Part shown: positions 43,958-52,318 of the stretch, one piece after another
Layout: every line of letters begins with the position of its first letter
How positions within the stretch are numbered: position 1 is the stretch's first letter
Source: Alphaproteobacteria bacterium
Lineage (GTDB): Bacteria > Pseudomonadota > Alphaproteobacteria > Micropepsales > Micropepsaceae
Assembly: GCA_028871345.1 (NCBI GenBank)
Contig: JAGWNK010000019.1
Span: 1-64,000 of the forward strand
Direction of reading: 5' to 3'
Length of the DNA stretch: 64,000 nucleotides
Position numbers and translations under genes: made by a program
Notes under the pieces: generated by a model
What the model was told of the DNA's origin: nothing
Seen by the model: the letters and a program-made list of their open reading frames with translations, nothing else
The model's database searches: none

Positions 43958-45140
43958 AGATGGACGATCGGTCGCGGGCGTGGAAGGCCCGGCTCTCGGC
44001 TTCCAGGTACTGCCAAGGCATCAGCAGCGATTCCGGCAGTTTGCGCGGCAGGGGCGTGGCCGGCCCGGCCGTGCGGAAGATCACCCGGCCGTCGCGCACA
44101 TCCGCCGTGCGGTCGATCTCGGCCCACAACGAGGCAAGCTGGGCGGGGCTCATCCAGTCCTGGGCGTCAAGCAGCACGAAGCGGTGCAGCGAGTGGGCGT
44201 CCTGCCGGCCGAGGAAGTCGGTGATCGAGGCGTGGTGTACTTCCACCCGATCGGTCCGAGTACGGATTTTCTCGTAGACGTCGCGGCGCAGATAGGCGGG
44301 GATCGCTTCGCGCTTGGCGGTGTCGTAACCGCGTCCGAAGGCCTGCCAGGCGAAATAGTTGTCGCTGATCGGGAAGTTGCAGGCCAGCCGCTCGACGCGT
44401 TCGCGCAGTACCGCGATGGCGTTGCCGCCCGAGCCGGCGACAAGCTCGTCGTACTGCGCCGGAGGAATACCCAGGGCGTACAGGGAAACCGGGCTTTTCG
44501 AGAGCAGACGCACCGATTTGTAGTCGAACAGCGGCGCGATCAGCCGGTCGAACGCCGCGCGCTGCTCGGCGGGCGTGCGTGCCTGCAGGATGTGCTCGAG
44601 CTTCTTGCCGTGAAGCTTCGCCACCGCGTGCAGGATGCCGATGAAGCGGCCGAGAAGCCCGTAGCGGTAGAGATTGCGCGCGAACATGTTGATGCGGCGG
44701 CCATGCAGCGGGATGTGCTTCTCCCAGTGATGGCGCGTCTGCGGGTCCAATTTCTCCGCCAGGTACGTGTCGTAGGCGCGGCGATTGGCCTTGTCGTTGG
44801 CGTCGCCGAAGAAGCGGAAGAACTCCTCGTAGCTCGGCAGATGCTGGAGGGCGGCGAGCTTGAGCCTGGTCAGCGCCACGTGATTGGGGTTCAGGTCCAC
44901 GGCGATGATCTTCGCCGGGTCGGCGGCCAGATAGTTGAGGACGTTGCAGCCGCCCGAGGCGATCGTGATCAGCCGGTGGTGCGCCTCGAGGTCGAGCGCC
45001 TTCAGGTCAACTTCCGGGTCTTCCCAGATCTGGTTGTACACAAACCCTTGGAACATAAGGGTAAAAAGACGCTCCAGAGCGCCGCGCTTGGTGACCGCCG
45101 GCTTCTGATGGGCCGCGCGTTCGAGGAGTTGATTGGCCAT
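43917..45140 (-). CDS. btaA: Diacylglycerol 3-amino-3-carboxypropyltransferase BtaA
   Basis: This 407-residue DUF3419 protein transfers the aminocarboxypropyl group of SAM to diacylglycerol, the first step of DGTS synthesis. Motifs are FTLMFQGFVYNQIWEDPEVDLKAL, ITIASGGCNVLNYLAADPAKIIAVDLNPNHVAL (SAM site), ISDNYFAWQAFGRGYD and RFVLLDAQDWM. It is first in btaA-btaB. I looked for a PhoB box in the 108 bp before the start and saw no convincing one, so control by phosphate is known for the family but not visible here. Confidence 0.92.
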   Translation of the reverse strand: MANQLLERAAHQKPAVTKRGALERLFTLMFQGFVYNQIWEDPEVDLKALDLEAHHRLITIASGGCNVLNYLAADPAKIIAVDLNPNHVALTRLKLAALQHLPSYEEFFRFFGDANDKANRRAYDTYLAEKLDPQTRHHWEKHIPLHGRRINMFARNLYRYGLLGRFIGILHAVAKLHGKKLEHILQARTPAEQRAAFDRLIAPLFDYKSVRLLSKSPVSLYALGIPPAQYDELVAGSGGNAIAVLRERVERLACNFPISDNYFAWQAFGRGYDTAKREAIPAYLRRDVYEKIRTRTDRVEVHHASITDFLGRQDAHSLHRFVLLDAQDWMSPAQLASLWAEIDRTADVRDGRVIFRTAGPATPLPRKLPESLLMPWQYLEAESRAFHARDRSSIYGGFHVYARRPLH

Positions 45141-45248
45141 GGACCTGCTTGGTTAGTCTCGCTGTCGTCATCCAACGGGAAGACTGCTTATCTAGGCTGG
45201 AACGGCCCGCCGTAGCAAAGGGATTCATCCGGGCCGGGGAAAGGCAAC

Positions 45249-46127
45249 ATGAACGACAAGACGGCGGTCGAGGAAGTCTTGGAGCTGCTCGATCTCGAAG
45301 CGATCGAAGTCAACATCTTCCGCGGCAAGAGCCCCGAACACCGCATGCAGCGGGTGTTCGGTGGGCAGGTCCTGGGACAGGCCCTGGTGGCGGCGGGACG
45401 CACGGTGGAGGGGCGGCTGTGCCATTCCTTTCATGCCTATTTCCTGCGCGCCGGCGACCCCAGAGTTCCCATTCTCTATGAAGTCGACCGCTCGCGTGAC
45501 GGCACCAGCTTCACCTCGCGGCGCGTGCAGGCGATCCAGCACGGCCGGCCGATCTTCACCCTCGAGGCCTCGTTTCAGGTTGACGAAGCCGGTTACGACC
45601 ACAGTTTCGAGATGCCCAGGGCTCCCGCTCCGGAGTCGCTGCAGGACGAGGCCGTGCTGCGCGCCGCCGCCGCGGCGAACCTGCCCGATGAGTGGAAGGT
45701 CTGGGCCACACGGCCGCGCCCGATCGAAACGCGCCCCGTCGATCCGCGCAGCTATTTCGGGCCCGACAAGCGTCCCCCGCACGAGATGCTGTGGATCCGC
45801 GCGGCGGCGCGGCTCCCGGATTCGCCGGCGCTGCACCAGTGCCTGCTGGCCTATGCCTCGGACATGTCGCTGCTCGATACCGGCCTGCTGCCCCACGGCA
45901 TCGGATGGTTCGACAACAAGGTGCAAATGGCGAGCCTCGACCACGCCATGTGGTTCCACCGGCCGTTCCGCGTCGACGAATGGCTGCTCTATGTCCAGGA
46001 CAGTCCTTCGGCCAGCGGCGCGCGCAGCTTCAACCGCGGCACCATTTTTACACGCGATGGGCGTCTGGTGGCCTCGGTGACCCAGGAAGGATTGATGCGG
46101 CCCCGCCGCGACGTGACGCGCGCCTAG
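45249..46127 (+). CDS. tesB: Acyl-CoA thioesterase II
   Basis: This 292-residue double-hotdog enzyme hydrolyses acyl-CoA to free fatty acid and CoA. It starts with VEEVLELLDLEAIEVNIFRGKSPEHRMQRVFGGQVLGQALVAAGRTV, then SFHAYFLRAGDP, IFTLEASFQVDE, and in the second half LLAYASDMSLLDTGLLPHG (catalytic Asp), LDHAMWFHRPF and GARSFNRGTIFTRDGRLVASVTQEGLMR. A GGGGAAAGG site precedes the ATG. Its stop overlaps the convergent TadE-like gene by four bases. Confidence 0.94.
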   Translation: MNDKTAVEEVLELLDLEAIEVNIFRGKSPEHRMQRVFGGQVLGQALVAAGRTVEGRLCHSFHAYFLRAGDPRVPILYEVDRSRDGTSFTSRRVQAIQHGRPIFTLEASFQVDEAGYDHSFEMPRAPAPESLQDEAVLRAAAAANLPDEWKVWATRPRPIETRPVDPRSYFGPDKRPPHEMLWIRAAARLPDSPALHQCLLAYASDMSLLDTGLLPHGIGWFDNKVQMASLDHAMWFHRPFRVDEWLLYVQDSPSASGARSFNRGTIFTRDGRLVASVTQEGLMRPRRDVTRA

Positions 46128-46660
46128 CTGTGGGTGACGGTCAGGCTGCGGCGCGGCTTGGAATAGAAGGTGGCGGTCATGGTGATGCCGCCGGTGAGGA
46201 ACACCATGGTCGGAGACGTGTAAGTGTAGGTCACTTCGGCCATGATCACGCTGCCGCCCGAACCGGCGGTGATGAGGCCGGCGGGGATCGCCACCGTCGC
46301 ATTGACGGTGCGCGCCGTCGAATTCTGCTCGTCGCTCCAGGCCACCTTGGCGCTGCCGGCATTGCCGCTGTCCACCAGGCTCGTGATCACGATCTGCGCC
46401 CCCGAATCGGCGAAGGGGTACATGATCGAGTTTAGCGCCGCAAAGACGTTGGACATGTCCGAGTTCGAGACGCTCGTCTCCTGCGCCACAAGGTCCGCGG
46501 CGGTCGCGGCCACGTCGTTGACGCGCGAGCGGCAATCCACGGCTTGGGTCAGTTCGATCGCCCCGAAGAACAGGGCGATCAGCAGCGGCGCCACAAGGGC
46601 GAACTCGACGGCGGCAAGCCCTTCGCGGGCGCGCTGGAACCGGCGCAGGCGCTTCAGCAT
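46124..46660 (-). CDS. TadE-like pilus assembly protein (second copy)
   Basis: This 178-residue minor-pilin-like protein has the TadE N-terminal segment GLAAVEFALVAPLLIALFFGAIELTQAV with the conserved glutamate five residues into the mature part, and a periplasmic C-terminus of about 130 residues rich in beta strands and Ser/Thr. TadE/TadF pseudopilins are processed by the TadV/CpaA peptidase and help form the Flp pilus base. It follows the other TadE gene with a 7-bp overlap, so this pair likely serves as TadE and TadF. Confidence 0.85.
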   Translation of the reverse strand: MLKRLRRFQRAREGLAAVEFALVAPLLIALFFGAIELTQAVDCRSRVNDVAATAADLVAQETSVSNSDMSNVFAALNSIMYPFADSGAQIVITSLVDSGNAGSAKVAWSDEQNSTARTVNATVAIPAGLITAGSGGSVIMAEVTYTYTSPTMVFLTGGITMTATFYSKPRRSLTVTHS

Positions 46661-47208
46661 CCGGCGACCCCCGTGGAATAGGGTTCATTGCGGAACGCCG
46701 CCGAGGCCGCGATCAGATGCTGGTTGTTCGCCATGTTCGACAGGAACGGCGTCAGCAGCGGCGTCACCACATCCCAGGTGTAGAACACGCGCACCAGCAC
46801 GATGCTGCAATAGGTGCCGGGCAACCAGTTGTCGAGCGTGGGATCGAGCGTGTTGCCGGCCGTCAGCGGGTTGCCGAAATTCGCGCCGGAAAATCCATTG
46901 TACGACTCGACGTCGATCTGCAGATTGGTACCGCAGCCCATGACCGGACCGATCTCGCTGCAGACCAGGGCGCGAAACTGCGCTTGGGTCATGGCGGAGG
47001 CCGCGACCTGGCCGGTGCGGATCTGTCGCGCCGCGTCGTTGACCGCGTTCTGCAGCACGAACTGGGCGAAGAAGATGACTCCCGTTTCGATGATGCCCAT
47101 CAGGAAGACGAAGAGCACGGGCGCGATGAGCGCGAACTCGATGGCCGCGGAACCGCTGCGGTCACGGCGCATGGCGCCGGTCCGCCGTTGTTTGGCATTC
47201 AGTCTCAT
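46654..47208 (-). CDS. TadE family pilus assembly protein
   Basis: This 184-residue protein has a short basic N-terminus (RRDRSGSAAIEFALIAPVLFVFLMGIIETGVIFF) with the TadE prepilin-like motif and conserved glutamate. A region follows resembling TadE proteins (LQNAVNDAARQIRTGQVAASAMTQAQFRALVCSEIGPVMGC), and then a C-terminal domain with cysteines at GCGTN, TYCSI and the terminal GC. The start is uncertain: ATG 47208 or TTG 47229; I chose the ATG. It is divergent from tadG. Confidence 0.85.
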   Translation of the reverse strand: MRLNAKQRRTGAMRRDRSGSAAIEFALIAPVLFVFLMGIIETGVIFFAQFVLQNAVNDAARQIRTGQVAASAMTQAQFRALVCSEIGPVMGCGTNLQIDVESYNGFSGANFGNPLTAGNTLDPTLDNWLPGTYCSIVLVRVFYTWDVVTPLLTPFLSNMANNQHLIAASAAFRNEPYSTGVAGC

Positions 47209-47337
47209 CGTCGGCGCGCGCACGAACAATCCTTTCTGCGTCCCGACTGTAACGCGGCGGCATCACGCGCTGGTTGCGGTGATCGCGGGATCACAGAACA
47301 CGATGAACAGGCACCTAACGTTATTTGTGGATGCGTT

Positions 47338-47352
47338 TTAGTCGCGATTTAA
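47338..47352. promoter_or_regulatory. CtrA-like site between tadE and tadG
   Basis: TTAG-N7-TTAA differs by one base from the full CtrA box TTAA-N7-TTAA. It lies in the divergent promoter region of the two tad units, about 110 bp before the tadG start. A weaker GTAA-N7-CTAA match is at 47375-47389. Confidence 0.4.
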
Positions 47353-47462
47353 TTGATGCTTTTTGCACGCATCGGTAACGCGGACCTAACCAGGGTGGCT
47401 TAGAAACGCTGCAAGTCGTGGTTGCCGCGCAAACGCTGCGCCTGCATCCGGAGTGCGGATCT

Positions 47463-48938
47463 ATGGGTCATTCCGCCGTCCCCAAACGTCTCAACGCGTG
47501 CTTGCGCGGGCGGCTGCGCCGCTTCTTCGGCGGCCGCGGCGGCAACGTTGCGACCATCTTCGCGCTGTCGCTGGTGCCTCTCGCTCTTGCCGCCGGCGCC
47601 GGCCTCGATTATGCGCGCGCCGTCGTCGTGCGCAGCCACATGAGCCAGGCGCTCGACGCTGCGGCATTGGCCGTGGGCGCCACCAACGGATTGTCGCAAT
47701 CTTCGATGCAGACTTTGGCGCAGCAGTATTTCGACGCCAACTACAGGCTGGATTCCTCCTACGGCACGCCGTCGGCGCTGAGCTTCCCGGCTACGGGGGC
47801 GCAATCGTTCCAGATCACCGCCAGCGACGCCATGCCGACCACGCTCCTGACGGTGATCGGCATCAGGACTCTGCAGATTTCGACCTCCACGACCGTCAAA
47901 TGGGGCCAGACCAAGCTGTGGGTCGCCCTCGTGCTCGACAACACCGGGTCGATGTGCCAATCGGACACCTATCCCAACGCCTCGAGCCCGTGCCCCAGCC
48001 CGTATTCGGGCAGCAAGATCGCCCAGCTCCAGTCCGCGACGCACAGTCTGCTCACCATGCTGCAAGGCGCGGCTGCCAATGCCGGCGACGTGCAGGTCGC
48101 CATCATTCCTTTCGTCAAAGACGTCAATGCCGGGACCGGCAATGTCAATGCGTCGTGGATCGATTGGACGAACTGGAACGCGACGAACGGCAGTTGCAGC
48201 GGCGGCAGCGGATCCACGCAGAGCCTCTGCACGGTCGCGCACTGCTCCAAGTCCTGGTACACGACGAAGACGACGTGTCAAAGCGCGCATGGCACCTGGT
48301 ACAACGCGGGCACCTGGACACCCAAGAATCACAGCACTTGGACCGGCTGCGTGATGGATCGCGGCACAAATAGCGGCCCTGATGCCTCCTACAATTACGA
48401 CGTGATGAACACCTCGCCGGTGTCCGGATCGGCGTCCAGCCTGTTTCCGGCGGAACAGTATTCGAACTGTCCGCAGTCTCTCATGGGACTGAGCTACGAC
48501 TGGACGGCGCTCGACAACAAGGTGGACGCAATGGTGGCCGGCGGCTCGACCAACCAGACGATCGGTCTGGTGTGGGGCTGGCACGCGCTCAGCCAGGGTG
48601 ATCCGCTGGACGCGGCGGCGTTGCCGGCGAACACGACGCGATACATCATCATCCTGAGCGACGGCGTGAACACGCAGGACCGCTGGTATGGCAACGGATC
48701 GACGCAGTCGACCCAGGTCGACGCGCGCATGTCGGCGGTGTGCAGCAATGCCAAGGCGGGCGGCGTCGTCATCTATGCCGTGTTCGTCGACATCGGGGGC
48801 ACCCAGGGCAACTCGTCGGTGCTGCAGTCCTGCGCCACGGATTCGAGCAAGTATTTCGATCTGACCAGCGCCGACCAGATCGTCTCCACCTTCAACGCCA
48901 TCGGACAGCAGATCACCAATCTGCATGTGGCCCAATAG
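47463..48938 (+). CDS. TadG-like pilus protein with von Willebrand A domain
   Basis: This 491-residue protein has a TadE/G-type N-terminal membrane segment (GNVATIFALSLVPLALAAGAGLDYARAVV, residues 26-55) and a periplasmic VWA domain with the MIDAS motif VLDNTGSM (159-164) and later IILSDGVNTQ. Between these, residues about 235-305 form a cysteine- and tryptophan-rich insert. TadG helps assemble Flp pili. The start at 47463 (MGHSAVPKRLNACL) is preferred over an upstream ATG because the extra 15 residues have no family match. Confidence 0.87.
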   Translation: MGHSAVPKRLNACLRGRLRRFFGGRGGNVATIFALSLVPLALAAGAGLDYARAVVVRSHMSQALDAAALAVGATNGLSQSSMQTLAQQYFDANYRLDSSYGTPSALSFPATGAQSFQITASDAMPTTLLTVIGIRTLQISTSTTVKWGQTKLWVALVLDNTGSMCQSDTYPNASSPCPSPYSGSKIAQLQSATHSLLTMLQGAAANAGDVQVAIIPFVKDVNAGTGNVNASWIDWTNWNATNGSCSGGSGSTQSLCTVAHCSKSWYTTKTTCQSAHGTWYNAGTWTPKNHSTWTGCVMDRGTNSGPDASYNYDVMNTSPVSGSASSLFPAEQYSNCPQSLMGLSYDWTALDNKVDAMVAGGSTNQTIGLVWGWHALSQGDPLDAAALPANTTRYIIILSDGVNTQDRWYGNGSTQSTQVDARMSAVCSNAKAGGVVIYAVFVDIGGTQGNSSVLQSCATDSSKYFDLTSADQIVSTFNAIGQQITNLHVAQ

Positions 48939-49016
48939 GCGGCATTCCCCGGCACCGGCCACGCCCTGTTAACGATTGGGCTGGCACCATGGGCGCGTGG
49001 CGAAAACGGATCGCTG

Positions 49017-49841
49017 ATGCAGGTCCTTCTCGAAGTCTGCGACCAAGTCTTCCAGTCGCTGTGGTACGTGCTGCCCTATCTGGCGGTGGCAGGCGCGATC
49101 TTCAGCGTCTTGTCGCACTTCACGCCGTGCAACGGCGAACGCCCCTGGTGGAGAAAGCGGGGCCTCGGCGTCGATCTCGTCTACTGGATCGTCGTGCCGG
49201 TCATCACGCGCTTCGGCCGCCTGGGCTTCACGGTGATGTTCACGGTGTACCTGCTGGGCATCAGGAAGGTGGACGACATCACGCGCTTCTACGCCGAGGG
49301 TCACGGCTTCTTGGCATCGCTGCCGCTTTGGGCGCAGGTCGTCATCTACCTCGTGGTCTCGGATCTGGCGCTCTACTGGATCCACCGCGCCTTCCACGAC
49401 GTGTCGCTGTGGCGCTTCCACGCGGTGCATCACGCCCCGGTCGATCTCGACTGGACGTCGGCGGCACGTTTCCACCCGGTCAACCTGTTCCTCGGCACCA
49501 CACTGGTGGACGTATTTGCGCTCGTCGCCGGCATCAAGCCCGAGGTGTTCGTTTTCCTCATGCCTTTCACGACGCTGACTTCGGCCTTCGTACATGCCGA
49601 CCTCGACTGGACGCTGGGGCCGCTGCGCTACGTTTTCGTCTCGCCGGTATTCCACCGCTGGCATCACACGCTGCCGAACGAAGGCGGTAACCGCAACTTT
49701 GCCAGCAATTTCGCGATCTTCGACCTGCTGTTCGGGACCTTCTACATGCCCGCTGGCAAGCTGCCGCGCGTCTACGGCATCGTCGACGCCGACATGCCGG
49801 AGAACGTCGGCCTGCAGCTCCTCTATCCCTTGATGCGCTGA
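49017..49841 (+). CDS. Sterol desaturase / fatty acid hydroxylase family protein
   Basis: This 274-residue multi-helix membrane di-iron enzyme has the three histidine motifs: HRAFH in YWIHRAFHDVS, HAVHH directly after, and HRWHH near residue 225 (VFHRWHHTLPNEGG). Hydrophobic helices occupy residues about 15-130. Family members hydroxylate or desaturate lipids such as fatty acids, hopanoids or sterols; the substrate is unknown. It sits inside the Tad pilus locus between tadG and the pilN-domain gene without obvious functional link. Confidence 0.88.
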   Translation: MQVLLEVCDQVFQSLWYVLPYLAVAGAIFSVLSHFTPCNGERPWWRKRGLGVDLVYWIVVPVITRFGRLGFTVMFTVYLLGIRKVDDITRFYAEGHGFLASLPLWAQVVIYLVVSDLALYWIHRAFHDVSLWRFHAVHHAPVDLDWTSAARFHPVNLFLGTTLVDVFALVAGIKPEVFVFLMPFTTLTSAFVHADLDWTLGPLRYVFVSPVFHRWHHTLPNEGGNRNFASNFAIFDLLFGTFYMPAGKLPRVYGIVDADMPENVGLQLLYPLMR

Positions 49842-49859
49842 GCGCCGCAGCCGTGTCGG

Positions 49860-50318
49860 CTACTGGCCGTCGGTCGCCGCCTTGGCGAGCATCGACTGAT
49901 GCTTGCTGATCTGCTCCAGCTGCGAGTCATAGCTGTCTTTGCCGTCGCCGGGGGTCGGCGTCACGTCACAACGCGAGGCGGCGCAGGAATAGGTCGTCTG
50001 CGAGGCGCCGCGCTGCAGCGTCACCACGGCGGGGCCGCCGCCGGCCACGACGATGCGGCTGTTCGAAACCTGACGGCCGTCGGCGTCGAGGGCGATGATG
50101 TTGGTCGTGCCGAAAGCCTTGCCCTGCACGAAGGCGTGCCGCTTGTCGATCATCGTCACGTCCGCGATCAGCGGATTGCCGACATAGAGCGTCGACACCG
50201 GCTTCTTGAAAACGATCATGCGCACTTCGTCGAGCGGCACGGCCGTGCCCGCCGCGCTGGCGGGAATGCTGGCGCAGGCGATCAGCGCGGTCGCGGCAAA
50301 AAGGATGGAGCGGCGCAT
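49860..50318 (-). CDS. Stand-alone pilus/secretin N-terminal domain protein
   Basis: This 152-residue exported protein has a signal peptide (MRRSILFAATALIACASIPASA) and one pilN/secretin-N-type domain (VPLDEVRMIVFKKPVSTLYVGNPLIADVTMIDKRHAFVQGKAFGTTNIIALDADG), the same module found at the N-terminus of CpaC. A Cys-containing tail (TYSCAASRCDVTPT) follows. It probably assists the Tad secretin. The ATG at 50318 is supported by AAGGA seven bases upstream. It is transcribed away from flp, on the opposite strand. Confidence 0.82.
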   Translation of the reverse strand: MRRSILFAATALIACASIPASAAGTAVPLDEVRMIVFKKPVSTLYVGNPLIADVTMIDKRHAFVQGKAFGTTNIIALDADGRQVSNSRIVVAGGGPAVVTLQRGASQTTYSCAASRCDVTPTPGDGKDSYDSQLEQISKHQSMLAKAATDGQ

Positions 50319-50677
50319 CGTCATGTCCTTGAAGATCACGCGCCAAGGCTAGGCGTGTGCCGTAAAAGAACTTTTAAGTTTTGCCGCACGATCGGCGCGA
50401 GTTTGCTTGCGCCTGGGTTCACGCCGTCGGCCTTCAAGGGCCCGAAGAAGGTCGCGCCAACGCATTCGTCGGGCTTGGTGAAGCGAGCCCTAACATTAAC
50501 TCTCACGGTGCTGCGCAACTCGCCCGTTCCGTGCCATGCCGGCACAACTACGTCGTCGCGCAATAATCGCGATTAAGAGCGCCTTAATCGACCCGCCATA
50601 CGCTGGCGCCGTCCTGGGGATCGACCGTTTCGACAAGGCGGCGCGGCCGGGGCGGGTGTCCACAAGTGGAGGCATGT
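50319..50677. other. Non-coding region upstream of the Flp pilin gene
   Basis: This 359-bp gap between the divergent pilN-domain gene and flp holds a perfect CtrA-type box at 50573-50587. No convincing coding frame is seen; the short open frames here have no recognisable features. Confidence 0.55.
50573..50587. promoter_or_regulatory. CtrA-type site upstream of flp
   Basis: TTAA-GAGCGCC-TTAA is an exact match to the full CtrA box TTAA-N7-TTAA, 90 bp before the flp ATG. In Caulobacter the pilin gene pilA is a CtrA target. The site is also palindromic (ATTAA...TTAAT), so another dimeric regulator could bind instead. Confidence 0.6.
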
Positions 50678-50842
50678 ATGAGACAGCTTTTGACGCGGTT
50701 CGCGCGCGATGTGCAGGGCGCGACCGCCATTGAATACGGACTGATCGCGGCCCTGATCGCGGTCGTCATCATCGGTGCGCTGACGAACATCGGCACCAGC
50801 CTGAGTGCGACTCTCAATTCCGTGGCGACGAGTCTGCATTAA
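50678..50842 (+). CDS. flp: Flp family type IVb pilin
   Basis: This 54-residue pilin reads MRQLLTRFARDVQG, then ATAIEYGLIAALIAVV. The Flp motif is clear: cleavage after Gly14, Glu at mature position 5, Tyr at 6, and a hydrophobic helix ending before a short Ser/Thr-rich tail. It polymerises into the Tad pilus after processing by CpaA. AGTGGAGG lies a few bases before the ATG at 50678. It is shorter than most gene-finder limits but is certain from its motif and its position before cpaA. Confidence 0.95.
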   Translation: MRQLLTRFARDVQGATAIEYGLIAALIAVVIIGALTNIGTSLSATLNSVATSLH

Positions 50843-50906
50843 GGCCGACACAGGGGCGGAAATTCGGGCGGCCGCCGCAAGGCGGCCGTTCGCGCATGAG
50901 GTGACG

Positions 50907-51416
50907 ATGAGCGCGGCGTTGCTGGTGATGGTGGTTCTGCCGGTCATCCTTGCCTTGGCGGCGGGATGCGATCTGACCAGCTATACGATCCCCAATCTGC
51001 TGCAGCTGGCGCTGGTCGCTTCGTTCATCGTTTTCGCGCTGGCCTCCGGCATGTCGCCGGTGGTGGTCGGCCTGCACGTCGCGGCCGGAATTGTCGGCCT
51101 TATCGCGGGGTTCACCCTCTTTGCGCTGGGTCTTGTCGGCGGCGGCGATGCCAAGCTCTTCGCCAGCGTCGTCTTGTGGCTGGGCCTCGCTGATCTGGCC
51201 TCCTACGCGCTCATGGCCTCGATCATGGGCGGGATGCTCACCCTGGCGCTGCTCGGGCTGCGCACGTTGCCGCTGCCGGGGCAGCTGATGCGCTTCGGCT
51301 GGCTGGTACGTCTGCACGACAAGAAGTCCGGCATACCCTACGGCGTCGCGCTGGCCGCGGGCGCCCTTCTGCTGCTTCCGCAGACGGAGATATTCCGTCT
51401 CGCAGCCGGTTCATAA
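50907..51416 (+). CDS. cpaA: Prepilin peptidase CpaA/TadV
   Basis: This 169-residue membrane aspartyl protease removes the leader of Flp and TadE-type pseudopilins. The two catalytic aspartates are in GCDLTSYTIPN (about residue 22) and GLVGGGDAKLFASVV (GxGD motif, about residue 80), spaced as in TadV. It has about five membrane helices and an IPYGVALAAGALLLL tail. I chose the ATG at 50907, 64 bp after flp; the frame is open upstream into flp in another frame. Confidence 0.93.
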   Translation: MSAALLVMVVLPVILALAAGCDLTSYTIPNLLQLALVASFIVFALASGMSPVVVGLHVAAGIVGLIAGFTLFALGLVGGGDAKLFASVVLWLGLADLASYALMASIMGGMLTLALLGLRTLPLPGQLMRFGWLVRLHDKKSGIPYGVALAAGALLLLPQTEIFRLAAGS

Positions 51417-51460
51417 AAGCTCGGTAACGCGGGCATTTACATCGCTTTGCCGGGCCAACG

Positions 51461-51475
51461 TTAAGTATTTTCTAA
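51461..51475. promoter_or_regulatory. CtrA-like site upstream of cpaB
   Basis: TTAA-GTATTTT-CTAA matches TTAA-N7-TTAA with one mismatch and lies 40 bp before the cpaB start, in the 98-bp gap after cpaA. Confidence 0.4.
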
Positions 51476-51514
51476 ATGGTTCCGTGCTCGGATTGAGACA
51501 AAGGAGCCACTCTC

Positions 51515-52318
51515 ATGAACCCGCGGCGTATCGTTGTGCTGTTGCTGGCCGCTGTGGCGGCGGGCGGAGTTGCTTTGCTGGTACGCGGCTTGTTCGGCGG
51601 AGGCACGCCTGACGCCAGCGCGCGCACGACGCCGCCGCCGATCAGCGAGGCGCAGGTCCTCGTCGCCGCCAGCGATCTTCAGCCGGGTCAGCCTCTGTCG
51701 GCGAGCCAGGTGCAATGGCAGGCGTGGCCCTCCAACGGAGTCAGCGCCGGTCTCATCACCAAATCGAGCGGCGTGTCCGCCGCGGCCGCCGTGGAAGGCA
51801 CCGTCGTGCGTTCGCCGATCGTCGCCGGCGAACCGATCACCTACAACAAGATCGTCAAGACGCAATCCGCCGGGTTCATGGCGGCGACGCTGACGCCGGG
51901 CATGCGTGCCGTGGCGATCACCGTTTCCGTCGCCTCGGTGGCTGGCGGCTTCATCCTGCCCAACGATCGCGTGGACATCATCCAGACTCAGAATGCCGGC
52001 GGCGCCGCGCATGCCACGTCGAGCATCGTGCTCTCCGATGTGCGCGTGCTCGCCATCGACCAGGCATCCGACGGCAAGAACCAGAAGGCCGTCTCGGACG
52101 TGAAGACCGCCACGCTCGAACTGGCGCCCTCGCAGGCCGAGGCGGTGGCGCGCGCCCAGGCGTCGGGCACGCTGTCGCTGGCGCTGCGCGGCTTGAGCGA
52201 CAGTGCAGCCGCTACCGACAAGGTCGCCAGCACACAGGATGTCAGCGACGACGATCGCGGCACGGTCTCGATCATCCGCTACGGCATGACGGGTCGCGGC
52301 AACGCAGGGGGCAACTGA
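51515..52318 (+). CDS. cpaB: Flp pilus assembly protein CpaB (RcpC)
   Basis: This 267-residue protein has an N-terminal membrane helix (RIVVLLLAAVAAGGVALLVRGLF) and a SAF domain (AQVLVAASDLQPGQPLSASQVQWQAWP and VVRSPIVAGEPITYNKIV). A RcpC/CpaB domain follows (TPGMRAVAITVSVASVAGGFILPNDRVDIIQTQ, SSIVLSDVRVLAIDQ). It belongs to the periplasmic/outer-membrane part of the Tad secretin complex. An AAGGAG site precedes the ATG. It ends directly before cpaC (TGA then ATG with no gap). Confidence 0.95.
   Translation: MNPRRIVVLLLAAVAAGGVALLVRGLFGGGTPDASARTTPPPISEAQVLVAASDLQPGQPLSASQVQWQAWPSNGVSAGLITKSSGVSAAAAVEGTVVRSPIVAGEPITYNKIVKTQSAGFMAATLTPGMRAVAITVSVASVAGGFILPNDRVDIIQTQNAGGAAHATSSIVLSDVRVLAIDQASDGKNQKAVSDVKTATLELAPSQAEAVARAQASGTLSLALRGLSDSAAATDKVASTQDVSDDDRGTVSIIRYGMTGRGNAGGN

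Noticed and set aside
45141-45248. CTGTCGTCAT upstream of btaA as a PhoB box
   Set aside because: Only one degenerate half-site on the wrong spacing; no second half.
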